Assembly: GCA_019426215.1 (NCBI GenBank)
Contig: CM033406.1
Coordinates: 3,115,001-3,179,000, forward strand
Reading direction: 5' to 3'
Length of the DNA: 64,000 nt
DNA from: Buddleja alternifolia
Taxonomy: Eukaryota; Streptophyta; Magnoliopsida; Lamiales; Scrophulariaceae
In this document: piece by piece, positions 50,669-60,873 of the stretch
Layout: each line of letters opens with the position of its first letter
Numbering within the stretch: the stretch's first letter is position 1
Program-made: the position numbers and the translations under genes
The notes under the pieces: model-generated
What the model was told of the DNA's origin: nothing
The model's input: only the letters and a program-made list of their open reading frames with translations
Databases searched by the model: none

Positions 50669-50937
50669 TGCCTGGAATTCCTATTTGTACAGTTCCACAA
50701 CTTAAAACTGTTATCTTTGATTTCAGAGAAAAAATAGAAAAGAGTAGAACCATAATCCAGCATTATAGATCTACTATTCAATTATTGGGCGAAACATCAC
50801 TCCGCCTAAGAAAAATAATTGAGCATGAAACCAAGATTCAGATCTGGTCACAAAATATTCATACTCTATACACATGGATCGAGAGTATGATTAAAAACAA
50901 TCGTTCTATATTCCAAGAAAGAAATAATCCTTTCTAA
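50668..50937 (+). CDS. Endogenous viral small ORF (89 aa), unknown function
   Basis: Starts at an ATG overlapping the stop of the frameshifted coat-protein tail (TAATG) and ends in another TAATG that starts the movement protein. Helical and basic, no cysteine-rich motif (FDFREKIEKSRTIIQHYRST). The position is where other caulimovirids keep small virion-associated or helper proteins, but I see no family signature. Confidence 0.65.
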   Translation: MPGIPICTVPQLKTVIFDFREKIEKSRTIIQHYRSTIQLLGETSLRLRKIIEHETKIQIWSQNIHTLYTWIESMIKNNRSIFQERNNPF

Positions 50938-52154
50938 TGGAATACTCAAACGAAGGAGATAGGCTTCAAACAACAGATAGCCTATTGGGTTTCTTTTCCA
51001 GGGCATCTATATCAGATAAAACCATGGAAAAGATCATGAGGCAAGACTCTAACATTGGTAAATACGATGGTTTTAGAGTCAACGGAGTAAGCAGAATCCT
51101 AAATCAAATAGGATTAAATCAAAGGCGGCATAACATCAGATACAAAGTAAGTTCTGGGGAATTTGCAATCCCTATGGAATTAACTGGTAATGTGATGGAT
51201 ATGCAACTTATTCCGAAAGAAGAAATTCTGGAAGAATTAAGTAAGCTAAGAGAGGAAGAAGCTCTTACTATGAAATGGATCCATATCGGAACCATTGAAG
51301 TAGTAATCAAAGCTACTTTCAAAGAAGGTGTTAATTCGCCATTACATTTATCCATAATGGATAAAAGAATTAACAACTTAAGAGACGGATGTCTTGGTAC
51401 AATGGTAGGGAATTTATATGCAGGCAAACTTATGTTTGATATTCATCCAAGAATTGCATATAACCTAGCTGACCAAGATTTCAGCCGCGTCTTAACCCTT
51501 CATCAGGATTTCAAAAGAACAGATCTGATGAAAGAAGGGAATAGACCATATTCTATTACATATAGAATTGCTTATGCACTTTTCAATACACATCATTCTG
51601 ATTTGTTTATCCGGAAAGAGTATATTGAAATTTCAAGAATTTTCAAGGAATTTGCTAAAGTAATGGCACCCGATCCAATTCAAATACCAAGGATTGGTGG
51701 TGTGGATATTTTAATCCGAGACCATCCAGTTCTAGATCGTTCAATGAGTTCTAGAACAAATTTTAATAGCAGGATGTCCTTTTCGGAAGAAAGGATAGGG
51801 AGTTTGAAAGGAAAAGAATTAATCGAAGATCCAACTCCTCAGGCTATTCAGGTAGATAATGTAAAAATTAAATGCCCGGAAGGATGGAAAGACGTGCAAG
51901 TAATGTTTGATATTACAGAGAAAGATAATTACTTTCCTTGTGATGATCTATATCACTTGCACCAATCTACTGTTAACAAATATGAGGGAATGTTAGAGAT
52001 AGCAAGATATGAAGTATTTGTTACAGGAATTGCAGGACGGGACCTAGGAATGGTTATTCTGGGATTAAGTTTCCTTGAGGAACATAAACCTTGGGGAAGA
52101 AAAGGAAAATGCATGAAATTTAGCTTGGATGGACATATTATTCAAGTTGAATAA
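50937..52154 (+). CDS. Endogenous viral movement protein (30K superfamily), open frame
   Basis: 405 codons without interruption. The core WIHIGTIEVVIKATFKEGVN, then LHLSIMDKRI and GNLYAGKLMFDIHPRIAYNL, matches caulimovirid movement proteins, which line modified plasmodesmata. The C-terminal third (DNVKIKCPEGWKDVQVMFDI...) is also polar. The frame is coupled to its neighbours by TAATG upstream and by TAA directly followed by ATG downstream. It is the only large viral ORF here with no visible lesion. Confidence 0.88.
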   Translation: MEYSNEGDRLQTTDSLLGFFSRASISDKTMEKIMRQDSNIGKYDGFRVNGVSRILNQIGLNQRRHNIRYKVSSGEFAIPMELTGNVMDMQLIPKEEILEELSKLREEEALTMKWIHIGTIEVVIKATFKEGVNSPLHLSIMDKRINNLRDGCLGTMVGNLYAGKLMFDIHPRIAYNLADQDFSRVLTLHQDFKRTDLMKEGNRPYSITYRIAYALFNTHHSDLFIRKEYIEISRIFKEFAKVMAPDPIQIPRIGGVDILIRDHPVLDRSMSSRTNFNSRMSFSEERIGSLKGKELIEDPTPQAIQVDNVKIKCPEGWKDVQVMFDITEKDNYFPCDDLYHLHQSTVNKYEGMLEIARYEVFVTGIAGRDLGMVILGLSFLEEHKPWGRKGKCMKFSLDGHIIQVE

Positions 52155-54230
52155 ATGACTAGCCCTTTTTCTATATACATATCTGTTGGTATGTTATACG
52201 ACCAATATAAGTCCGAATATTTTGCAGCTTATATTGATTCTGGATCAGGGATTTGTACATCAAAACCCGGGGTTTTTCCTAGTAATGCTATGGAAGCCTT
52301 ACCCATTATTGCAGGAAGAGATTTCTCTAAGAAAATTCTCATTCTCAATAAGGGAATCCGAGAAGCACATATCATGATTGGAGGAGCATTTGGCACACCT
52401 TGGTTCAAGATAAAAATGCCACCTATATACTTTCATGATACAGGAGCAGATATTTTGTTGGGTAATAATTTTATCCAAATCTTTGCAAAATATGTGCAAG
52501 ATAACGACAATAATTTGTTAAGTTTTACTACTAATTGTGGTAATGAAATCCGAGTTTTGCAGCGAGCAAAAGCTTTTAATAGACTTATGCCAATTCATTT
52601 TCGCAGCAAACGTGGTGATTTTAATCCTGATTCCAAATTAACCCATCCTAAAATGAAGGATAAACGGAGATTTGGAAAAACTCTTTTGTCTTTTAGACTA
52701 CACGGTCTAATTGAAAGCGCGAACGAAAACTGTTATGAGAATTCAAAAGAAGAAATACAACTTCTTAAGAAGGAATTACAGAACAGGTCCATGTATAACA
52801 TTAACGAAGAAAGTTTACTTTCTCTTGAAAATGTTAAGCGACTAATTCAAAGGAACTTTAATGAGAATCCTTTGGCTTGGTGGGATAAAAACAAGATTGA
52901 AGCTACTCTGAAAGTAAAAGAACAATGCAAGTATGAGTATGTTCGGTACAAGCCAATCCAGATGAATATGGAAGATAAGAAGGATATGCAAACAATCATA
53001 AAAGAGCATATCGATCTTAAACTCATAGAACCTGGAGTCTCTGCTTATAGTAGCCTTGGGTTTCTAGTAAGAAACTAGGGCGAGGTAAAAAGAGGAAAGA
53101 CAAGACTAGTAATCAATTATCAAGGTATCAATAAGATACTGGAGTTTGATGGTTACTATTTCCCAAGCAGAGAACACTTAATTGAGTGCATTAAAGATGC
53201 TAAGGTGTTTTCAAAATTTGATTGTAAATCTGGTTTCTATCAGATCAAGATGGAAAAAGAGTTTAGAAAGTATACGGCTTTCTCTACCCCGCAAGGACAA
53301 TATATCTGGAATGTACTTCCAATGGGATTAGCAAATGCTCCCCAGATATATCAAAGAAAAATGGATAATCTATTTAAAGATTATTTCGAGTTTATGTTTG
53401 TCTATATTGATGATGTATTAATTGCGTCTAGAAATATGGAAGAACATATTGAACATCTTGAAATATTTTCTCATGCATGTTTTAATGAAGGTTTGGTGCT
53501 TTCAGAAAAGAAAGCGATAATCGGTGTTAATAAGATTGAATTTCTTGGCATTCTTATTGACGAAACTAGTATTGAACTTCAGGAACATATTGTGGAAAAA
53601 ATACGCAATTTTCCTGATGTGCTAAAGGATAAAAAACAACTTCAAAGTTTTCTGGGAGTTGTTAACTTTGAAGGTATCTTTATCAAAGATCTAGCAAAAT
53701 ATAGAAAGGATTTCCGACCTTTGTTAAAAGAAACGGAGAGCTCGAAATGGAAGTGGGAAGAAATTCACACTCAAAGAATTCGTGAGTTGAAACAAGTTTG
53801 CAATAACTTGCCTAAACTCGCAATACCACAAGACAAGGATGACCTGGTAGTCTATATAGACGCCAATGATTATAGATGGGCAGCAGTGCTCATGAAAAGA
53901 ACAACTACAAGGGAAGAACCTTGTAGATATGCAGGAGGATTGTTCACTGAACAACAAGCCAGTCTTTGGCATATAAACGAGAAAGAATTCTTTGTTGTTT
54001 GGAAGGCCTTTAAAAAATGACCATTGTTTTTACTATCTAAAGAATTTACATTAAAGGTTGATAATACGAATGTTAAAACTTTTTTGAAAAATAAACTTGA
54101 ATCAAAAATCGAAAAAGCACGTATTCTCAGATGGCAAGCTGAATGTCAATATTATTGTTTTGACATCATTATTGTGAAATCTCATGAAAATATTCTTGCA
54201 GATTTCCTAACAAGAGATGGAAGTGTCTGA
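52155..54230 (+). pseudogene. Endogenous viral polymerase (protease, RT, RNase H) with two in-frame stops
   Basis: One reading frame throughout. The pepsin-like protease has YIDSGSGICTSK. RT shows FSKFDCKSGFYQIKM, PMGLANAPQIYQRKMD and the catalytic FVYIDDVLIASRN. RNase H shows DLVVYIDANDYRWAAVLM and ends LADFLTRDGSV. TAG at 53076-53078 and TGA at 54018-54020 interrupt it, so a full product cannot be made without read-through. No other frame change seen. Confidence 0.92.
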
Positions 54231-55459
54231 GGCCAACTCCATCACTACGAGATACAGGCATCTCAGGGAAAACCTTGACTAGCTTGACAAAAAGATTGGA
54301 CAGTTATCAGTTAACGCTGAGGTAGCTGGCCATGTACAGCGAGCTGATCTGGGCATTGTCCAGGAAACCCTAAAAGAAACGACGTATGCCATGACTATGT
54401 TATGGAATACACTACAAGAACTGATTCGAAAGGCTTCATCTTCAGTGATGACTCGCGAATTAAGAGAGCAGGACTCTACACCTGCGTTTAGAGAACGTGG
54501 CTCTATACCCGGAGCAGTGGATTCAAATACCACTTGCACAAGTCCATTCTCAGATTTTGAGGAAGCGGAAAAGGTTGAACGAAAGGAAGCGCAAGCTCCT
54601 ACTAGTTCAAGTCAACCCACCACCTCTGGGGTTAAAAAGGGAGAGATTAATCTTAGGCCACAGACAGACACTTCTAAGATTAATACTAACCCAATTAATT
54701 TATATTGGCAGGGTTATCAGCGCTCTTGGAAAAAATTAATCTCGAGAAAAGGAATAAATCCTAATAGATCTTTGGTAGAAATATCGGGGAAATATCCTAG
54801 GATTTGGATGAAGGAAGGATCAAATCCCGACGAAGTCCGAGAATGGTATGATTTTGGGGCAATTGCTTCAATACATACTATGTCACCAAGTTTTCCGGAG
54901 ATATCCAAACTTTTGGAATGGGTTACAGGAGCTGTGTACGATTCATGGCAAAACAACCTGCATCTCAAGAGGGGCGATATCCTGGAGTTGAAATTCATTT
55001 CAGCAGCTCCAGAAATTACAGGAAAAGGGTCTCATCTAGCATTTCATTTTATGAAATTACAGAGATCAGACAGCCTATAACAGAATTCAGGTCGCAACCG
55101 GAGAAGCTCCTTTGGTCAGTAATATCAATGAGAACGATATATCCACCAGAAGAGCATGGGGAATGTGGGTCTGTCTTATTGAGATGGACAAAATCAAGTA
55201 TCCATTCAAGATCTTCACAAATTCAGCGAATGGGTCATTCCTGTTAAATTCAATGACAGGGAAAAGTACAGATTTCGCAGAAAAGGTCTTTGAGCAAAAA
55301 AGGACCGGAATCTGGGAGAACAAGTTACCAGCAACTGAATCTACGAGGAGGATGACCTGCAACATGATGCATATTGATCTTTGGCATAACCAGGAATGTT
55401 CAAGTTGTGAGTTCCAAGAGAAACCTTTATTGGTACAAAAATACGGGTTACCAAGATAA
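54217..55459 (+). pseudogene. Endogenous viral transactivator/inclusion-body-like ORF, defective
   Basis: ATG at 54217 lies inside the end of the polymerase ORF (14-base overlap). TAG at 54280-54282 interrupts it early, then it runs to 55080. The middle has an N-terminal helix region, a Ser/Thr-rich linker and a globular stretch (WYDFGAIASIHTM). After 55080 similar sequence goes on in another frame from about 55112 to 55459 (WGMWVCLIEMDKIKYPFKIF). The position after the polymerase is that of ORF VI/TAV, which permits polycistronic translation. Assignment is by place and general character, not by a firm motif. Confidence 0.65.
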
Positions 55460-55686
55460 AACACGAGTCAGAAAAAGATAAGGGTAAAAGGAAAACATTT
55501 TACCCAAAGGGTTTTCACAAATCCAGGTAAAATCATGTAAACGACAAAGACGGCCTTAACAAAAGGCGCACCAAGAGTCAATCATGTGATTGGTTAAAGC
55601 AAACAGCTGAAGAAAAAACAGCTGTAAAAGAGAAGGCGTGTCAAACAAAGTGGCAAACACAAGGACCCACACGCATTAATAAAGAT

Positions 55687-55988
55687 TGACGTATGCAATG
55701 ATGTCAAAAGATTAGAGGAGTTTTGGGATTCACATTTGGAGTCCGAAACTAAAGGCTATAAGAATGGGATCAGAAGCAGATGGGGATCATCGAAAATTTT
55801 CTCCAACTCTTTTATAAAACAAATACTCATAAGCGATTTGTAATCCTTTCTCTTCATAGTTTTAATATACGAGTGTATGGGAGTTTCCCCTAATAGAAGC
55901 TCTCTCATGAGAGGCTAAGAGATTTTTCCTCCAATAGCGGAGTAGAATAGTATTATGTAATAATTTGTATTTCATCAATAAAAATAAA
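55687..55988 (+). promoter_or_regulatory. Viral pregenomic promoter and poly(A) region
   Basis: TGACGTATGCAATGATGTCA at 55687-55706 resembles the paired TGACG elements (as-1) of the 35S promoter. CTATAAGA at 55756 is a possible TATA box. AATAAA at 55977 and 55983 lies about 220 bp downstream, a spacing fitting a terminally redundant pregenomic RNA. Confidence 0.65.
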
Positions 55989-56299
55989 GGCTTTTGTCCA
56001 ACTTGGGTTCCAGAAAATTCCAATTATATTTACAGATTGAAGTATCTCTTACGCCCAGAGGTAGGCAACGAAATTGGGCTGTGCTGCGAAGGAACCAATA
56101 CTCTGCTAACCATAGGCTGCAGTTGGTGGTTGGATGAAGTCCGTAAAATGCAGACTTGGGGATATTGTGGTCAAAGCGAGATATTAATTTAGGTAAAGTT
56201 AATTTTATTTTCGGAAGCATGTTGGGCCTGGTGTAAACATTAGTCTCACAGTAATACCAATATTGCTAAATGTTATAAAAAGAATAATTCGGCCAAAAG

Positions 56300-56515
56300 A
56301 AATAAGTTAAGACAAATTAAAACCTATAGGGACCAATCTGTAATTAAAATAAAAGAGTAAGGACAAAAGGAAATTGGGAGAAATTGAAGGCGCCATTTGG
56401 AATGGCACCTTTAGGTTATTCTGATAAACCTTTTTCTATACAAGTCATTTTAATAAATAGTTCATAATTTTAAGCTATTTTGCTAATAAACCCCTAATTC
56501 TACAGCTGCTCGCTA
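56300..56515. repeat. Right arm of inverted repeat around the pararetrovirus
   Basis: Reverse-complement partner of 48355-48515. It ends ACCCCTAATTCTACAGCTG. Also contains GGCGCCATTTGGAATGGCACC, itself a small palindrome. Confidence 0.6.
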
Positions 56516-56777
56516 CCACTGCCATGCATTGTAGAGTGCGAAGAAGTCAAATTATTGGAAATTATCAAAATACCCCTTATACTCCATTTGAGTTTGGATA
56601 ATTACAAACACCTCATTTGGATTTAACAGAATTCGAAGAACACCAACGGCAGTGGTAAAAAGGCAAATTAACTTTGGTTATTGTTATATTTTTTTGTAAA
56701 AAAGAGAAGTACTCAAAAATCAGGGGTGGGGAAGGGGGTTGGCCGAGAGGGCAGGGGTATTAGTAGATTTTTCTTTT

Positions 56778-56810
<33 letters not shown>

Positions 56811-57420
56811 ATATATAGATATACTATTTATATATGAACTATATTTGTATGTATTTTTTCTAAAATAGTATATCATTTTATTTCGTTCATTCTTTTTGTT
56901 GTTTCATATTTATCATGTCTAATTGGAGTTTAATTTATTGTCATTATCTGAATTAATAATTACCGTATTTTTATGAATTTAATTTAAATTTGGAGTTAAA
57001 ATAAGAATTATCGAGTTTAATCTGTTAAAATAAATAGATATTCAGTTTCAATTTTCAAAAATACGTTTTCAATACATTGTCAATATTGAGGTGTGATGTA
57101 TCATATTTGATCATATTTAATTGAATACCTAAATGTTATAATTAGACCATCCCCTCATTCTTTTTTATTTTACTACATTTATCCCCCTCACATTCAGTGG
57201 TAAATAGGTCCAGAAACATAGTCAACATCCAAATCAAATCAAGCTAGGGCCAAAATTGAATTTTAGAAAAAATTGACGGATGACATCAACAATTTTCGTT
57301 AAAAAGTGTTAAGGGAGAGACCTTTTCGTGCGGTGGAGATGAGGTAGGGGAGATGTCGTTAATTATCCATACACGGGAAAGATACGTGTAGTTAGACCAT
57401 ATCTAAGGGTTTTTTGTTAG
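56516..57420. other. AT-rich region with (TA)n microsatellite
   Basis: (AT)n at 56780-56808. A dispersed-repeat-like stretch at 57140-57420 has TTATCCCCCTCAC and GGCCAAAATTGAA. No gene seen. Confidence 0.45.
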
Positions 57421-57606
57421 TCATTTTCCTTAAAACTATTAAGCAATCCCACTTTTAATATTATACGTGGTGCCAAACAAGTCTTTCGTGCTGAATATTA
57501 TGCATTTCGAAAACGTACTAAAGCTTTAGCTGCAATGGTGCAACATTGTGATGATTTAATAGTTGGGGAAATTCTCCAAATAATCAAGCACGAATCTGTA
57601 ATTTAA
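57421..57606 (+). pseudogene. Isolated coding exon of an unidentified protein
   Basis: After a T-rich tract and AG (TTTTTTGTTAG) comes a 61-codon open frame ending in TAA: SFSLKLLSNPTFNII, RGAKQVFRAEYYAFRKRTKA, LAAMVQHCDDLIVGEILQII. Its residue mix (balanced charged, aliphatic and aromatic residues) looks like real globular protein and unlike the AT-rich chance frames nearby. I do not recognise the family. No upstream exons are seen, so it may be a captured or relict terminal exon. Confidence 0.45.
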
Positions 57607-58286
57607 GAGAGAACAAAATGGAATATGTGTATCATATTATCTTAAAAATAACAATTTTTTCATTGTGCAGGTATTTCTTGAAAAATAGAATTGTTACAAG
57701 TATACAATTCTATTCGCCAATTTTAATCAATAGCTGGCACTCTATAAATAGATATACCAATCTCCCTCGTTGAATTACGAATAAAAGAACAAGAATGATG
57801 GGACAATAAAGATAATGTGGCTCTTTTTGTTCTCAATACCCCTTTCTTAAGAGAAGCCAGATGAAGAATTTCTCTATCTAATTCTTAAAGACGCAAAACT
57901 CTCTCTCTCTCTCAACGTATAACGAATGTAAACATATATTAGTTTGTGGGTAATTTTTTTTTGCTTCCATGTATTAGTCCCAAAATGCTAAACACTTCTT
58001 TGTGTTAAATAAATAGCCGGTAAGCCTCTCGTGTCTTCTTATAAAAACCCTACGTGAAATCCTCCCTCCATCAATACTTACTTGAGTTTGAGAGACACAC
58101 GCCCAAGTTGACAATGAGGTAATTTTTTTATGTAAAGTATGCTTGTTAAATGACCATTTTACCCCTTTCAATTTAAATAGAAATTAATTAATTGTTACAT
58201 ATGGGTAGGATAACTGGATGTGGGTGATCCAAAACTATATTTCTTTTCTTTTTCTATTTCTCATTTTTTATTTCCTTTTTCGGGGG
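57607..58286. other. AT-rich spacer
   Basis: Short (CT)n run at 57900-57914. No supported gene. Confidence 0.4.
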
Positions 58287-60619
58287 TGTTGAATAGACCC
58301 TGAAATCTTTTTCGACTTCAAAAAGTTTTGTATTACTTTGAAGAATTTGAACACTTGGAAAGCTTAGTGCTAGGTCAGACGCTTAGGAATAGATAACTTA
58401 AACTTAGTGATTTCAACCAGTGTTTTGAAACCCAACCCGGACCGGCCGGTCGGACGGGTAGAACCGGGAACCGGTCCTAAAACTGGTCTGGGTAACCTCC
58501 AAAACCGCTTGGGGCTGAAAACCAGTGAAAACCGTTCGACCCAGTGGTGGGTCATCTAAACCGGACGGGTCATGAAGCTCTCTTCCAAATCCTAATTTTC
58601 AGCACTGTCATGAACATTTTCAACTATATATATATAGTTGAGTTCAAGACCCATCTTCTAAATAAAATTGATAAAAAAGGAAATTAAACATTTTATTAAA
58701 AAAGATTATAAAATCTTACAAATATAATTGAAAAAACAAGATTAAAGAATAAAACTATCTTCCTAACCACTGTTAGGATACCAAGGACTAAGAATGAAGC
58801 AAAAAACTTCTGAAAAGATGATCAGACAAGAATCGTCAAAGAGAGAAGAAGTAGCAGCAACGTTTTTGAGAGAGAAAATGTTGATTTGTAGGGAGAAAAA
58901 GTTGAATCTGAGCAGTATATTGAATTTGGGGCTTGCTGGAAATATGTGTGTGTATATATATATATATATATGTTGCAAACCAGCCCCTGAAATATTGGTC
59001 AAACACATGATGACCCCAAAAGTTGCAAGTTGGATGGGCTTGAACATGGGCCTAGTTCATGAACGTAGCTGGACTCTATTTGTGATCTTGATAAACAAGC
59101 CCAAAATGCTTAAAAAGAATAGGAAATACTTTTTTATTCATATTTTTATATTTTATAATATTTTATAATATATTAATTATTATTTATTACATATTTATGA
59201 CGTCACCAGTTCGACCGCGGTTGACCTACTGGTTGAACCAGTGACCCTTGACCAGATCAATATTCCGGTTCGATGAACGGTCCGAGTTTCAAAACATTGA
59301 TTTCAACGATTACCAAAGTAGGGCAATGTTTCAATCACTTAATCAGGGTTAGCACAACGAAAATGATTTTATAGCTTAGCGTTCTCTTGAACTTGAATTA
59401 GTCGCTTAACTGTTTTAAATGCTTTTTCAAAATATAATATGCAAATGTAAAATAAAGCAATAAAACAGTAAATAACACAAGATATTGTAAGGTTCACTGG
59501 ATGATGTAATCCCAGCTACGTCATTCTTTTCCTTTGATCACTCGGAGAAATTCACTAGATTGATTATCGAAGAGTCACTCAGAGACTTCTACAAAATAGA
59601 TGAAAAGGAAGACAATCTTGAGCTCCTTGATCACACAGACTTCAGCTCCAATATAAACTTTTTTCAACAACCTTCTCTCACACAGAAATGCGACTTGTAG
59701 AATCAACAAACTTTCTCACTTAGATAAAAGATGTTGAGGGTTTAGTCGCAGGTTTGTTTGATGTTGGAAAGTTCAAACAACTTGGGATATCTCAATAGGA
59801 ATTTAGGGTTTTTCTCTGAAGAGGTTTGAGATATCTATGATTGTTTTTGGAATGTATTATGAAAAGATTGAAGGATTTTTGGCTATGGATTTTGTAATCT
59901 TTTCTTTCAAGTAATTTCAGCAAAGTTTTTGACCTTTCTCTTGTGTATATACGTGTATATTTAGGGTTTGCTGAAGGGTACTATTTATAGGGTTTCTTGG
60001 GATTTGTCTGTTGGACACATGTGGGCGCGTGTAACTCACACAGCGTGTTAAACAGTCCCTTTCTGACATTCCTAAAATTCTGCTGGTTCTGATTGGACAG
60101 GAGCAGGTTTTGAACTCTGAAATCTGACAGTCTAGTCAAAAGGCGCCTTGTCCACAAGTCATAATAGCTTATCACATTTAATGCACTTATCAGGTATTTA
60201 ATGCATTTGGATTTATTTGCCGTTGGAAATAAATGTCTGTTGATGATTGCATTTAAGTCCTTCATGACTTGAGAGTTTGTTTCAAGTGAATCTGATCCTT
60301 GATCACTTGATTCATAAATCCTGAAACAGTCCTTTAGCGTTTGACAGATGCTACGAACAAATCTTCGTCTTCACTTGACTTTAGACACTGATCTTCAACA
60401 TCATCTCTAATAGACTCACCTAAAATTCTACTAGCGACTTGGTATACAATACTTAGTCTAGCATCTACAAGGATAAAAAATTACAAGCCTAACAAAATTA
60501 CAAACTTTCAAACGCTTATATAATAGTTCTATGAAAATATAAACTTACATTATTTTTGGGGTCTAACATAAAATCCTATCTTGTTATCATCAAAACATCT
60601 AACATGAAATTTCCTAACA
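58287..60619 (-). repeat. LTR of a Sirevirus-like copia element, split by a hAT MITE
   Basis: On the minus strand it begins TGTTAGGAAATTTCATG (60619) and ends CTATTCAACA (58287). It is preceded by a purine tract AAAAAGGGAGAAAT (60620-60633), within a ..GATAACATCAAAAAGGGAGA phrase typical of Sirevirus/Tork 3' ends. Without the 882-bp MITE and its duplicated 8 bp it is about 1.44 kb. Confidence 0.7.
58418..59299. mobile_element. hAT MITE with 8-bp target duplication, inside the LTR
   Basis: Ends CAGTGTTTTGAAAC and GTTTCAAAACATTG are inverted repeats with one mismatch. ATTTCAAC lies on both sides (58410-58417, 59300-59307). The sub-termini are rich in CCGG/ACCGG words (GGACCGGCCGGTCGG), the centre AT-rich. 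882 bp. No transposase frame. Confidence 0.9.
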
Positions 60620-60873
60620 ATTTCTCCCTTTTTGATGTTATCAAGACCTTAACTCTTATTACTCTTTTATAGATTAAGACTTCCAAGAAAAGCCCAAAAT
60701 AATCATAAGTTAGCGTTAGAAAGTTAGATAAGTTAGCTAATGTTAGATTAGCTTCAACAAGATGTTTCAACGATAAATCATGCATTCATATATATGGAAT
60801 TTAAAGCATACATGATTTATACTGAAATAAATAGCGACATCAAATACAAAGAAAATAAAAGATAAATAGAGAA

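Larger units (their letters stand above)
48686..56215 (+). mobile_element. Endogenous pararetrovirus (Caulimoviridae), nearly full length, defective
   Basis: Order on the plus strand: tRNA-Met primer site (48686), coiled-coil ORF (48776), coat protein (about 49205-50668), small ORF (50668), movement protein (50937), protease-RT-RNase H (52155), transactivator-like ORF (54217), then promoter and poly(A) signals (55687-55988) and leader-like sequence. There is no integrase and no LTR, as expected for the family. The separate movement protein placed after the coat protein differs from cauliflower mosaic virus and recalls cavemo/solendovirus-like or endogenous-only lineages; I cannot fix the genus. 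At least seven frame or stop lesions, listed under the ORFs, make it non-coding as a whole. Confidence 0.92.

Noticed and set aside
54279..54539. Minus-strand frame inside the viral TAV-like ORF
   Set aside because: Shadow frame; no start context and no motif.
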